Positions 1-7,559 of a DNA stretch of 11,999 nt are shown here, in pieces. The notes beneath the pieces are model-generated. The model worked only from the letters and a program-made list of their open reading frames with translations, did no database searches and was not told where the DNA came from. Source of the DNA: VFJL01 sp037147395 (lineage in GTDB: Bacteria > Pseudomonadota > Gammaproteobacteria > Burkholderiales > Nitrosomonadaceae). The position numbers were made by a program, and so were the translations under genes. Position 1 is the first letter of the stretch. The number at the start of each line of letters is the position of its first letter. The stretch lies in contig JBAWVG010000044.1 in the NCBI GenBank assembly GCA_037147395.1, positions 1 through 11,999 of the forward strand, given 5' to 3'.

Positions 1-308
1 ATTTTCAGTCGCTCGACTATACGTCCATTTCTCAGATGTTCTTCAATGATTTCGTCGATGTCTTCCTTATCGACGTAGGTGTACCAGACATCTTCAGGAT
101 AGATCACGATTACTGGGCCTTCATCGCACCGGTCTAGACACCCTGCCGTATTAATCCGTACCCGCTGACTGTTGCTGTCTAGCTTCAGTGCCTTAATACG
201 CTGTTTAGCATAATCACGTACTGATTGGGCTCCATGGTTGTTGCAGCATGCTGAGCCAGCCTCACGCTGATTGGTGCAGAAAAATACATGATAACGATAG
301 TGGCTCAT
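1..308 (-). CDS. Thioredoxin-like [2Fe-2S] ferredoxin, 3' end cut by the window edge
   Basis: The minus strand from an ATG at 306-308 reads 102 codons without a stop and runs off the left edge. The protein starts MSHYRYHVFFCTNQ and has four well-placed cysteines: Cys11, Cys22 (with a neighbour at 21), Cys57 and Cys61, the last two in AGCLDRCDEGP. This C-x10-C ... C-x3-C layout is the cluster-binding pattern of the thioredoxin-like [2Fe-2S] ferredoxins (the shethna / NuoE-like fold). Family members are about 100-110 residues, so only a few residues are probably missing. It should be a soluble cytoplasmic electron carrier; the partner cannot be read from the sequence. It follows the transporter genes on the same strand but after a 136-base gap holding a TATAAT box, so it is probably transcribed separately. 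I see no clear ribosome binding site before the ATG. Confidence 0.88.
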   Translation of the reverse strand, partial: MSHYRYHVFFCTNQREAGSACCNNHGAQSVRDYAKQRIKALKLDSNSQRVRINTAGCLDRCDEGPVIVIYPEDVWYTYVDKEDIDEIIEEHLRNGRIVERLK

Positions 309-338
309 GAGGGTATTCTGGAAAATAGCAGAGTGAAG

Positions 339-344
339 ATTATA
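339..344 (-). promoter_or_regulatory. Candidate -10 box for the ferredoxin gene
   Basis: The minus strand reads a perfect TATAAT here, placed so that transcription would begin about 25 bases before the ferredoxin ATG. No good -35 hexamer is found 16-18 bases upstream, so this rests on the -10 match alone. The rest of the 309-444 gap shows no strong terminator hairpin. Confidence 0.4.
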
Positions 345-444
345 GACCAGAATGATGAGTTTTCGGGAAAGTGAGAGATCAAGATAAGTTAGTATCTAGT
401 ATGAATTGACAAGGCTCTTCATGAATAACGTAACTAGTAGATTC

Positions 445-1557
445 TTAGAGATTCCTTAATTTTATTTCAGTCCACAATCGGCTCAGTCGTCGTCGCTGAG
501 TACGGTCGAGATCTTGAAGCATTTCTAATCGAGTAAATAGCTCTTGGTCAGGGAAGATTGCCTTGTTATCAATTATTTCTGGCTGAATGAACTGGACTGC
601 ACTCATATTCGGATTGCCAGATCCGGTCAGGTTAGTGAGTTCTGCAGAGTTTCTCCCATCTAGCATGAAGTTGATAAATTGATGAGACAGTTCAGGATGA
701 GTTCCGCTCTGATGTAAGACCATACTGTCAAGCGCTAGCACTGCACCTTCTCTTGGTATCGAGTAGTCGATGATAAATTTCCTACCAGTTTTCTTAGCAT
801 CAAGTGCCGCTTTAAACATGTCGTTCGAGTAGCCGTGTGCTACCCACAGATTCCCAACTGCAAGCTCCTTGATATAACTAGTGTTACTGAAAGCTGCCCA
901 ATAGGGCTTGGCACGTAAAATCAGATTACGGGCCTCTTGCCAGTGTAATTCATTGGCATCGTTGGCTGAATAGCCAAGATACTTGAGTGCGGCCGACATC
1001 AGTTCTCGTTGACTATCGAGTACAGTTACGCGGCCTTTTATTTTTTTCAGATACTTCGGTTCGAAAATGAGAGACCAGCTATCGGTAGGCAGTCCTAGTT
1101 CTATTATTTTCTGCTGATTAAAGCCTAATAATGTAACGGTATAGGCATAAGGAACTGAATACTTATTGTCTGGATCAAACGTATTATTGAGATGAGATGG
1201 GTTGATATTCTTGAGGTTGGGTAAAAGAGATTTATCTAAGGGCCTCACTACACCCTGGTGAATTAAAGTGCTCATCGCGTTACCGGTGGGGACGATCAGA
1301 TCGTAGCCACTTGCACCTGCTGCTAGTTTCGCCAGCATTTCCTCATTATCGGAATAATAATCCTGAGAGAGCCGGCAGTTGCAGGACTGTTCAAATTGCT
1401 TGACCGTTTCTGGCGCGATGTAATTGTTCCAGTTGAAAAGATGTAGAACCTTCTCACGACTAGCAGCGGTGTTTTGGTCTTGGCTGCTACAGCCTGTGAC
1501 TAGAAACACTGCTGATAATATGGTGAGAAGCGCCGTGGAGGCGCAGAAACGGATCAT
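445..1557 (-). CDS. Polyamine-type ABC transporter substrate-binding lipoprotein (PotD/PotF family)
   Basis: A 370-residue periplasmic solute-binding protein. The N-terminus is a lipoprotein signal: a hydrophobic stretch at residues 7-20, then a lipobox LVTGC with Cys23 as the likely lipidated residue, so it should be anchored to a membrane. The mature part matches the PotD/PotF fold: FNWNNYIAP at 41-49, YDLIVP at 85-90, and a C-terminal half with VAHGYSND (239-246) and IPREGA (267-272) that resembles PotF. By recalled alignment to E. coli PotF, Trp43, Glu185, Asp246 and Asp277 of the polyamine site are kept, but two aromatic positions before Asp277 are Ala275 and Leu276. The substrate is therefore uncertain. 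A Cys59-x-Cys61 pair is unusual. The ATG overlaps the stop of the upstream permease gene by four bases (ATGA), a sign of translational coupling. It is last in the transporter operon. Confidence 0.9.
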   Translation of the reverse strand: MIRFCASTALLTILSAVFLVTGCSSQDQNTAASREKVLHLFNWNNYIAPETVKQFEQSCNCRLSQDYYSDNEEMLAKLAAGASGYDLIVPTGNAMSTLIHQGVVRPLDKSLLPNLKNINPSHLNNTFDPDNKYSVPYAYTVTLLGFNQQKIIELGLPTDSWSLIFEPKYLKKIKGRVTVLDSQRELMSAALKYLGYSANDANELHWQEARNLILRAKPYWAAFSNTSYIKELAVGNLWVAHGYSNDMFKAALDAKKTGRKFIIDYSIPREGAVLALDSMVLHQSGTHPELSHQFINFMLDGRNSAELTNLTGSGNPNMSAVQFIQPEIIDNKAIFPDQELFTRLEMLQDLDRTQRRRLSRLWTEIKLRNL

Positions 1558-2339
1558 TGCTTTGTTTCTCTCCGTAGAGCACCTGAATCTAATTTGGTGG
1601 CAATTATGATCATGGTCAGTGTGAGCAGCATCAACAGAGTGGAGACGGCATTTACCTCAGGCGTTACCGCGACCTTGATCATGGTGTAAATCTGGATCGG
1701 TAGCACCGGCTCACCAACTCCCTTGGTGAAGAAGGTAATAACAAAGTCATCAATCGAGAGGGTGAATGACATCAAAGCGCCAGCAACCACTGCTGGCATG
1801 ATCAGTGGCAGTGTGATCAGACGGAAAGTCAGCCAGGGGGTTGCGCCTAGATCACGCGCTGCTTCAAAGATACTTTCATCCATTCCTTGAAGTCGTGCCC
1901 GTACGATGATGGCAACAAATCCAATACAGAAAGTGGTGTGTGCGATGATAATGGAGATCATTCCGAGCGTTAGGTTGAGTACCTGCAAAAAGAATAGTAG
2001 TAGTGCTACCCCCAAAAGAATTTCAGGCATCGCTACCGGCGCGAATACTAGGACCGGCAGAAATTTAAGTTTGTAACGGTTCATCGCAAGTCCAGCCATG
2101 GTGCCGAGTATAGTCGCGCAAAAACTGGCACACACAGCGATGATCAGAGAGTTGCGCGCAGCAGTGAGCATTTCTTGATTGTTGAACAGCGCTACATACC
2201 AAGATAAGGTGAAGCCTACCCACTCTGCATTCAGCTTGGAATCATTGAAAGAGTAGACAACCACTATGATCAGGGGAATATAAAGAAACGCATAGGCTGA
2301 GGCCGCTGCAGACCATAACCAGATATTTCTCCGTCGCAT
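1554..2339 (-). CDS. Polyamine-type ABC transporter permease (PotC/PotI family)
   Basis: A 261-residue inner-membrane permease, the usual length for PotC/PotI. About six hydrophobic segments are visible, near residues 12-30, 63-85, 95-119, 125-146, 180-202 and 230-250. The cytoplasmic EAA loop that contacts the ATPase is clear: EAARDLGATPW starting at residue 159 and continuing to LPLIMPAV. It should form the membrane channel together with the permease encoded just upstream. The ATG lies three bases after the upstream permease stop, and a GGGAT stretch in front of it can serve as the ribosome binding site. Its own stop overlaps the start of the binding-protein gene. Family assignment is secure; the exact substrate is not. 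Confidence 0.92.
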   Translation of the reverse strand: MRRRNIWLWSAAASAYAFLYIPLIIVVVYSFNDSKLNAEWVGFTLSWYVALFNNQEMLTAARNSLIIAVCASFCATILGTMAGLAMNRYKLKFLPVLVFAPVAMPEILLGVALLLFFLQVLNLTLGMISIIIAHTTFCIGFVAIIVRARLQGMDESIFEAARDLGATPWLTFRLITLPLIMPAVVAGALMSFTLSIDDFVITFFTKGVGEPVLPIQIYTMIKVAVTPEVNAVSTLLMLLTLTMIIIATKLDSGALRRETKQ

Positions 2340-2342
2340 AAT

Positions 2343-3254
2343 TTATCCCTTTGGAATGGAGGTGGGCCTTGCAAGCCTTGCCGCCAGTGCGGTTATGGCT
2401 AGCACCGCCAGCGTCAGCATGATCGATAATGTCGAGCCAAAGGGCCAGTCGCGGGTGCCGAGAAATTGATCTTTGATCAGATTTCCGATGAGAATGTCTC
2501 CGGTGCCACCAAGTATGTCTGGTACCGCGAACATACCTAACACCGGTATAAATACCAGCACCGAACCTGAGAAAACCCCTGGCAGGGATAGTGGCCAGGT
2601 GACGTGCCAGAATCTTTGCCAGGCATTAGCGCCCAGATCTTGCGCAGCATCCAGTAGAGCGGGATCGTGTTTCTCCAGATTGGTATAGAGTGGCAATACC
2701 ATGAAGGGAAGGTGTACATAAACCATCCCAACTATTACCGCGAATGGAGAAAACAAAAGTGTCACCGGCGCCACTCCGAAAGCGCTCAGAACCCCATTAA
2801 TAAAGTGGCTGAAGACTGACTCTGGGCCGAGGATAATCATCCAGGCATATATGCGGATGAGGAAATTGCTGGCGAATGGCAGTACCACCAGGAGCACCAT
2901 CAAATTGCGAAAACGTTTTTCGCTGCGAGTGATCAGTAGGGCTAGTGGGTAGGCCATGATGAGACAGATCAGCGTACTGGTTGAGGCAACAACAAAGGAT
3001 TTAAGAAAGACTTCAGCATATAAAATGTCGCTGAAAAAGAACTGGTAGGTTTCCAGTGTCAGGCCATGCTCTTCCTGGGTAGTCTTGGTAGGTAATGTGA
3101 TCGGAGCTAAACCACCAAATTCCCCAGGAAATCGCAGCGAGGTGAGCAGCATGATCAGGCTAGGGGTGACGAAGAAAACCAGTAGAAATACCAACGGCGG
3201 TCCACTCACCAGCCACTTGGTAACGCGGTTTTCTTTAACCCCATTTCTAATCAT
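2343..3254 (-). CDS. Polyamine-type ABC transporter permease (PotB/PotH family)
   Basis: Inner-membrane permease of 303 residues if started at the ATG at 3252-3254, which overlaps the stop of the ATPase gene by eight bases. The frame extends upstream to an ATG at 3302, giving 319 residues, but that would overlap the ATPase gene by 56 bases. None of the candidate starts has a good ribosome binding site, so the start is uncertain. The protein has a first membrane segment near residues 15-38 and several more, with LPFASNFLIRIYAWM (125-139) as in PotH. The EAA-type loop is DAAQDLGANAW at 202-212 followed by WPLSLPG. The tail LGGTGDILIG ... NRDWP-like region (GTRDWPFGS, 266-274) is also typical of PotB/PotH. 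It pairs with the downstream permease to form the channel. Confidence 0.9.
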   Translation of the reverse strand: MIRNGVKENRVTKWLVSGPPLVFLLVFFVTPSLIMLLTSLRFPGEFGGLAPITLPTKTTQEEHGLTLETYQFFFSDILYAEVFLKSFVVASTSTLICLIMAYPLALLITRSEKRFRNLMVLLVVLPFASNFLIRIYAWMIILGPESVFSHFINGVLSAFGVAPVTLLFSPFAVIVGMVYVHLPFMVLPLYTNLEKHDPALLDAAQDLGANAWQRFWHVTWPLSLPGVFSGSVLVFIPVLGMFAVPDILGGTGDILIGNLIKDQFLGTRDWPFGSTLSIMLTLAVLAITALAARLARPTSIPKG

Positions 3255-4332
3255 TGAGAAAAGTGCCGGCATCATGACGCCAGGAGACCGTAACCGAATC
3301 ACCTATTTCAAAAAATTGGGCACGCCCCGGTGCTGAATTGGGGAGTAGGGCTTCAATACGAGCACCGTTTGGAAGTTCTACGATATAGGTGGTTACATCG
3401 CCCACATAAAGAAAGCCCTGTACCTTGCCCGTAAAATGATTCTTCAGTTCCACTTCTTCCGTGTGATGAGTTATTCGGACCTGCTCTGGACGTATAGCTA
3501 GTACCCCTATATCGCTAGTTTTGACGCCATCTTTACTTGGGGTAGTTACTTCACCGAGTCCTGCGACGCTGAGCCTTAAGTGCGATGGGCTAGCTTCTAG
3601 CACTTGGGCGTTCATAATGCTGATCTTGCCGATGAAGTCAGCTACAAAACGGTTTTTTGGGAAGCTGTAGATTCTGGAGGGTGCATCGAGTTGTTCGACC
3701 TTGCCTTGATTCATCACCGCAATGCGGTGAGACAGTGCCAGTGCCTCATTCTGTGCATGGGTGATGAACACGAAGGTGACCCCCCTTTCTTTCTGGAGAT
3801 TAATCAGCTCAATCTGCATCTCCTCCCGCAACTTTGCATCTAATGCCCCTAGCGGTTCATCTAATAGAAGCAGGCGAGGGCGATTAATCAATCCCCTGGC
3901 AAATGCAACGCGCTGTTTCTGACCTCCTGATAATTCTTGAGGAAAACGGGCACCAAGGTTTGACAGACGAACGTCATCAAGGGCCTCTTTGACTCTAGAG
4001 TTAATTTGATCAGGTGCTGAGCCTGCCATTTTTAGAGGAAAAGCGATATTCTCTGAGACGGTCATGTGCGGAAACAGCGCATAACTCTGGAACACGGTAT
4101 GGATGGGGCGTTTTTCTGGAGGGATATCGGCCATATCCTTACCATCTAAAAGGATCTGACCGGCATCGGGTAGGTCGAACCCAGCGATCATGCGCAGTAG
4201 AGTGGTCTTGCCGCAACCGGAAGGGCCTAGCAGAGTAAAGAACTCACCCGATTCAATACTAATGCTGATGTTGTCTATTGCGATGAAATCGCCAAAGCGA
4301 CGTGTCACATTGCGGATTTCAAGTAGCGCCAT
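3247..4332 (-). CDS. Polyamine-type ABC transporter ATP-binding protein (PotA/PotG family)
   Basis: A 361-residue cytoplasmic ATPase that powers the importer. All nucleotide-binding motifs are present in order: Walker A GPSGCGKT at 36-43, Q-loop Gln82, signature LSGGQKQR at 134-141, Walker B LLLLDEP at 154-160, and the switch histidine at 192 (THAQNEAL, where THDQEEAL is usual). The C-terminal third, about 285-361, looks like the TOBE regulatory domain of the PotA/MalK group (VLAIRPEQVRI). Length is normal for PotA. It is the first gene of the four-gene transporter set (ATPase, two permeases, binding protein) and begins only 25 bases after the ubiB stop on the same strand, so co-transcription with the ubi genes is plausible. 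The ATG start gives the expected N-terminus, although no clear ribosome binding site precedes it. Confidence 0.94.
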   Translation of the reverse strand: MALLEIRNVTRRFGDFIAIDNISISIESGEFFTLLGPSGCGKTTLLRMIAGFDLPDAGQILLDGKDMADIPPEKRPIHTVFQSYALFPHMTVSENIAFPLKMAGSAPDQINSRVKEALDDVRLSNLGARFPQELSGGQKQRVAFARGLINRPRLLLLDEPLGALDAKLREEMQIELINLQKERGVTFVFITHAQNEALALSHRIAVMNQGKVEQLDAPSRIYSFPKNRFVADFIGKISIMNAQVLEASPSHLRLSVAGLGEVTTPSKDGVKTSDIGVLAIRPEQVRITHHTEEVELKNHFTGKVQGFLYVGDVTTYIVELPNGARIEALLPNSAPGRAQFFEIGDSVTVSWRHDAGTFLND

Positions 4333-4357
4333 GATGGATTAACTTAGTCTATCCGTA

Positions 4358-5869
4358 TCACCACATATGCCAGAGTAGTAATGTCGCCAACAATAATACG
4401 AGCGCAGACAGCAAGCGGCTCTGACGCTTTTTTTCGATGAGCAACTGATTCATTTTATCTTCAAGCATCTGCGTTCGATTATCACTTAACGCGTGATGAA
4501 GCAGACGCGGGAACTGTGGAAACAGGACGGCCCAAGTGGGGATCTCCTTACCGAGGCGACGAACCAGTCCGCGCCAGCCGAGTTGATCCGACATCCAATT
4601 TTCAAGATATGGTTTAGCAGTGGTCCATAGATCGAGATTTGGATCAAGGTCGCGCCCGAGTCCTTCGATATTCAATAGAGTCTTTTGCAATAAGACTAGC
4701 TGAGGCTGGATCTCGACGTTGAAGCGGCGAGAAGTCTGGAATAGCTGCAATAGTACATGGCCAAATGAAATCTCCTTCAGTGGCTTGTCGAAGATAGGTT
4801 CACAGACGGCACGGATCGCGGTTTCAAAGTCATCTACACGCGTATCCTTTGGTGCCCAACCTGCCTCAACATGTGCCTGTGCCACGCGCTTGTAGTCGCG
4901 GCGGAAGAATGCCAGAAAGTTCTGTGCTAGATAGTTCTTATCCTCATCTGTGAGTGTGCCCATGATGCCGAAATCAACTGCGATGTAGCGTCCATCAGTA
5001 CCGACAAAAATATTACCGGGATGCATATCGGCATGAAAATAACCATCACGAAAAACTTGGGTGAAAAAAATCTCCACTCCTACGCGTGCAAGTTTTGGAA
5101 TGTCTACACCTTGCTCTTGTAGTCTTGCCACATGGCTAATAGGGATGCCCTTCATGCGCTGCATCACCATCACGGTGGGGTGACAATAGTCCCAATAGAC
5201 TTCTGGAACTAGTAGTAGAGGCGAATCAAGAAAGTTACGGCGTAATTGGCTGCAGTTCGATGCTTCACGCATAAGATCAAGTTCGTCATTCAGGTGTCGC
5301 GCAAATTCCACTACTACTTCACGAGGTTTTAGACGCTTTCCATCTGGCCACAAGGCCTCGACCAACCAGGCGCCAGTCTCCATTAAAGCGACATCGTGCG
5401 CGATGATCGGAGCGATGCCTGGGCGCAATATTTTAACGGCTACTTCTGTACCATCATGTAGTTCTGCCAGATGGACTTGGGCAACAGATGCGCTGGCTAT
5501 CGGTTCTGCTTCAAACTGGTGGAAGACCTCGCTAGCAGGCCTGCCATAGACCTGCTCGAGGATACTGAGTGCGACACTAGACGGAAATGGCGGAACCTGA
5601 TCCTGTAACTTGGCTAGCTCATCGGCAATGTCTTGTGGAAGGAGGTCTCGGCGAGTGGACAGCACTTGGCCAAACTTGACAAAAAGAGGGCCAAGCGCTT
5701 CTAGTGCTAGACGTAAGCGTTCGCCACGTGGTTTCTCTAACTGCCGCCAGAAGGTGGCAATCTTGACTAAAGGCTGCAAGGGGTGCAAACGTCCTTGACC
5801 TAGAATAAAATCATCAAGGCCGAAACGGAATGCTACAGCGAGTATTTTGAGGAGGCGAATGAAACGCAT
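4358..5869 (-). CDS. ubiB: UbiB, ABC1/ADCK-family atypical kinase-like protein of ubiquinone biosynthesis
   Basis: A 503-residue protein of the ABC1/UbiB family, needed for aerobic ubiquinone synthesis, where it is thought to act as an ATPase helping lipid intermediates reach the membrane-associated enzymes. The family hallmark KxGQxxSxR appears as KFGQVLSTR at 65-73. Also visible are the alanine-rich loop ASASVAQVH (125-133) in place of a glycine-rich loop, the lysine in VAVKIL (Lys146), the ExD motif in DELDL (195-199), the catalytic-loop-like HADMHPGN (279-286) and DFG at 299-301. A hydrophobic C-terminal segment, about 484-503, should anchor it in the inner membrane. Length and anchor fit bacterial UbiB. 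The ATG follows the ubiJ stop by 19 bases, with a weak GGA ahead of it. No motif is missing. Confidence 0.95.
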   Translation of the reverse strand: MRFIRLLKILAVAFRFGLDDFILGQGRLHPLQPLVKIATFWRQLEKPRGERLRLALEALGPLFVKFGQVLSTRRDLLPQDIADELAKLQDQVPPFPSSVALSILEQVYGRPASEVFHQFEAEPIASASVAQVHLAELHDGTEVAVKILRPGIAPIIAHDVALMETGAWLVEALWPDGKRLKPREVVVEFARHLNDELDLMREASNCSQLRRNFLDSPLLLVPEVYWDYCHPTVMVMQRMKGIPISHVARLQEQGVDIPKLARVGVEIFFTQVFRDGYFHADMHPGNIFVGTDGRYIAVDFGIMGTLTDEDKNYLAQNFLAFFRRDYKRVAQAHVEAGWAPKDTRVDDFETAIRAVCEPIFDKPLKEISFGHVLLQLFQTSRRFNVEIQPQLVLLQKTLLNIEGLGRDLDPNLDLWTTAKPYLENWMSDQLGWRGLVRRLGKEIPTWAVLFPQFPRLLHHALSDNRTQMLEDKMNQLLIEKKRQSRLLSALVLLLATLLLWHMW

Positions 5870-5888
5870 TTATTCCAGATGCAACAGT

Positions 5889-6491
5889 TTATTTAGGGCC
5901 AATCTTAACCAAGAGGTCGCCGTGATTAAGTTTCTCTATCCGTTCCCCTAGTTTTTCCACGTCAACATGGAGAGTATTTACATCGGTAACGAACTTGCGC
6001 ACATACGCGGGCTTGGCAAGCAGCGGCTGCTCCTCCAGCCAATACTCTGAAAGAGTTTGAGAGAGGTTGCGTAGAGTCTCGGTATGCCACTGTAGCAGGC
6101 TATCTCCAGTCTGCACTAGACGGTGGGCAAGAATGTCACCCATGAACCGGCTTAAATCCTGTTCGACATCCCAGTGTAGGTTTTTACCAATGTCTAGAAG
6201 CTCTTCCGCCAAGGCGGTATCACCGGAAATGAGGATATTAGAATAGGCTTTTTCATCACGCGTAAGTAATCGCGGCAGAAGACTGGGAGCCAGGGTAAGG
6301 GTGGCATCAGGCGTGACAGCATCTGTTGCAGCCGCGATCTCGCCATTGGATTGCACGACCAAATTGAAGTCGGCGAAAGGGGGGGTGCAGAAGCGAACGA
6401 TCTTTCCAGCGCAGGGTTGCAGCCGTTTGCGTGCCCAGCTCTCACCTCGTAATAGGTGGTTGAGCGGGGCGATCGCAGCAGATGCTAGCAT
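5889..6491 (-). CDS. ubiJ: UbiJ-like SCP2-domain ubiquinone biosynthesis accessory protein
   Basis: A 200-residue protein whose N-terminal two-thirds looks like an SCP2 lipid-binding domain (about residues 8-115, including FNLVVQSNGEI and ISGDTALAEELL). The following segment WDVEQDLSRFMGDILAHRL (107-125) matches a conserved stretch of UbiJ, and the C-terminus, about 163-190, has a heptad-like pattern suggesting a coiled coil. UbiJ is known to bind ubiquinone intermediates and help organise the Ubi complex in the cytoplasm; the role here is inferred from the domain and from the ubiB gene 19 bases downstream. It lies 15 bases after the Tim44-like gene. No obvious ribosome binding site precedes the ATG. 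The usual partner ubiE is not in this window. Confidence 0.87.
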   Translation of the reverse strand: MLASAAIAPLNHLLRGESWARKRLQPCAGKIVRFCTPPFADFNLVVQSNGEIAAATDAVTPDATLTLAPSLLPRLLTRDEKAYSNILISGDTALAEELLDIGKNLHWDVEQDLSRFMGDILAHRLVQTGDSLLQWHTETLRNLSQTLSEYWLEEQPLLAKPAYVRKFVTDVNTLHVDVEKLGERIEKLNHGDLLVKIGPK

Positions 6492-6506
6492 GGTAACTGC
6501 GTAAAT

Positions 6507-7352
6507 CTAGGAGACTTGTTGGATCCCAGCAAGCAACCAAACAGCCTCGGCATCTTTGAGACTCTTTTGTACATGCCAGATTTCATCAATTGATTCGGGT
6601 AATGAGTCGGGTGATTCGCGTAATTGGCCGTTGAAGCGCACGCTGGCGATGGCTTGATCATCTGTGGTGACGACTTCCAGCAGCTCGGCATTGATCGAGA
6701 GTACTTCAGTTTTCTGTGGTTCGTCACCGCGCTCACTGATTTGCATGCTGATCTCTGCATACATCTCTGGTGTGGTGTACTCACGAATGTCATTCAAATC
6801 ACGCGCATCATTGGCCGCTTGGAGGCGGATAAATGAGGTCTTGGCGTTGCGTAAGAATGGTTCCACCTTAAAATCTGCGGGGATATTCGCGGTTTTTTGA
6901 GTAGCTTCCGTCGCAGTTCCTAGTCCCATCGATGTCGGCGGTATAGGGCTGTTGGAGGTGTTTGCATCCATTCCAGAATATTGTAGAGGACGCGTCACTT
7001 GTTCTTGTCTGGATTTACGCATCATGCGTATGACAAAGAAAATTGCAGCCATCAGTGCGGCCAGCATCAGTACGTCCATCATATTGACGCCCTCGAATGC
7101 ACCACCCATAAACAGTGCGGCTAGCAATCCGCCCGCGGCTAGACCCGCTAACGGACCTGCCCACTTGTTACCACCAGCGGCAGCAGCGGCGGCAGTCGGC
7201 GCCTGTGTCGGCTTGGGTGCGGCTTGTGGGCTGATGGACTGACGTTGTTGGCCGATACTCTTGCCCCCACCGAAACGTTTTGCTTCTGCATCAAAGGTGG
7301 CCAGTCCAAAGCTGAGAACGGCCAGAGTCATCAGGGTCGCTATTTTATTCAT
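6507..7352 (-). CDS. Tim44-like domain membrane protein
   Basis: A 281-residue protein of the bacterial Tim44-like family. It begins with a signal-like segment (residues 1-24, possible cleavage after AEA), followed by KRFGGGKSIGQQR, a glycine/arginine motif typical of this family just after the signal. A low-complexity Pro/Ala linker (43-60) leads to hydrophobic segments near 66-84 and 91-110, then a basic stop-transfer RMMRKSR. The C-terminal part, about 155-281, is the Tim44-like domain, probably exposed at the membrane surface. The precise function in bacteria is unclear. The ATG has a good ribosome binding site, GGAG six bases upstream. It is the first gene of the run leading to ubiJ, ubiB and the transporter, and its upstream region carries the likely operon promoter. 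Confidence 0.88.
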   Translation of the reverse strand: MNKIATLMTLAVLSFGLATFDAEAKRFGGGKSIGQQRQSISPQAAPKPTQAPTAAAAAAGGNKWAGPLAGLAAGGLLAALFMGGAFEGVNMMDVLMLAALMAAIFFVIRMMRKSRQEQVTRPLQYSGMDANTSNSPIPPTSMGLGTATEATQKTANIPADFKVEPFLRNAKTSFIRLQAANDARDLNDIREYTTPEMYAEISMQISERGDEPQKTEVLSINAELLEVVTTDDQAIASVRFNGQLRESPDSLPESIDEIWHVQKSLKDAEAVWLLAGIQQVS

Positions 7353-7383
7353 GAAGGTCTCCAGCAGGATGGTTAAGGCGTTT

Positions 7384-7389
7384 AGTATA
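7384..7389 (-). promoter_or_regulatory. Candidate -10 box for the Tim44-ubiJ-ubiB run
   Basis: The minus strand reads TATACT here, five of six matches to the sigma-70 -10 consensus, about 32 bases before the Tim44-like ATG. No convincing -35 lies at the right distance, so the call is tentative. Confidence 0.35.
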
Positions 7390-7403
7390 GCACTATCGAT
7401 TCA

Positions 7404-7419
7404 TTACGATGTTTCGTAA
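7404..7419. promoter_or_regulatory. Small dyad upstream of the candidate -10 box
   Basis: The sequence TTACGA-TGTT-TCGTAA is a perfect 6-bp inverted repeat around four bases. It lies about 15 bases upstream of the candidate -10 box, overlapping where RNA polymerase would bind, so it could be an operator. Short A/T-rich dyads also occur by chance. Confidence 0.25.
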
Positions 7420-7559
7420 ATTAAGCTCAGACTCAGCTACAGTAGGGTGTTAATGGACCTTTGGTGAGAAGGTTTGGGTGAATTTATACTTTGGATGAGA
7501 ATTCCTTTGCATCTAGAGAATGGAAGCGTGCTCTGCAGCTCGATTTGTTCATGGATTTC

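Larger units (their letters stand above)
7353..7559. other. Intergenic region between the pump gene and the Tim44-like gene
   Basis: This 207-base gap lies after the P-type ATPase stop and before the Tim44-like start, both minus strand. I find no convincing gene and no strong terminator hairpin with a T-run for the ATPase. It holds the presumed promoter of the Tim44-ubiJ-ubiB run, described separately. Confidence 0.6.

Noticed and set aside
3255..3302. Longer start of the PotB/PotH-type permease
   Set aside because: It would overlap the ATPase gene by 56 bases with no better ribosome binding site; the ATG at 3254 gives the short overlap usual in such operons. The start nevertheless stays uncertain.
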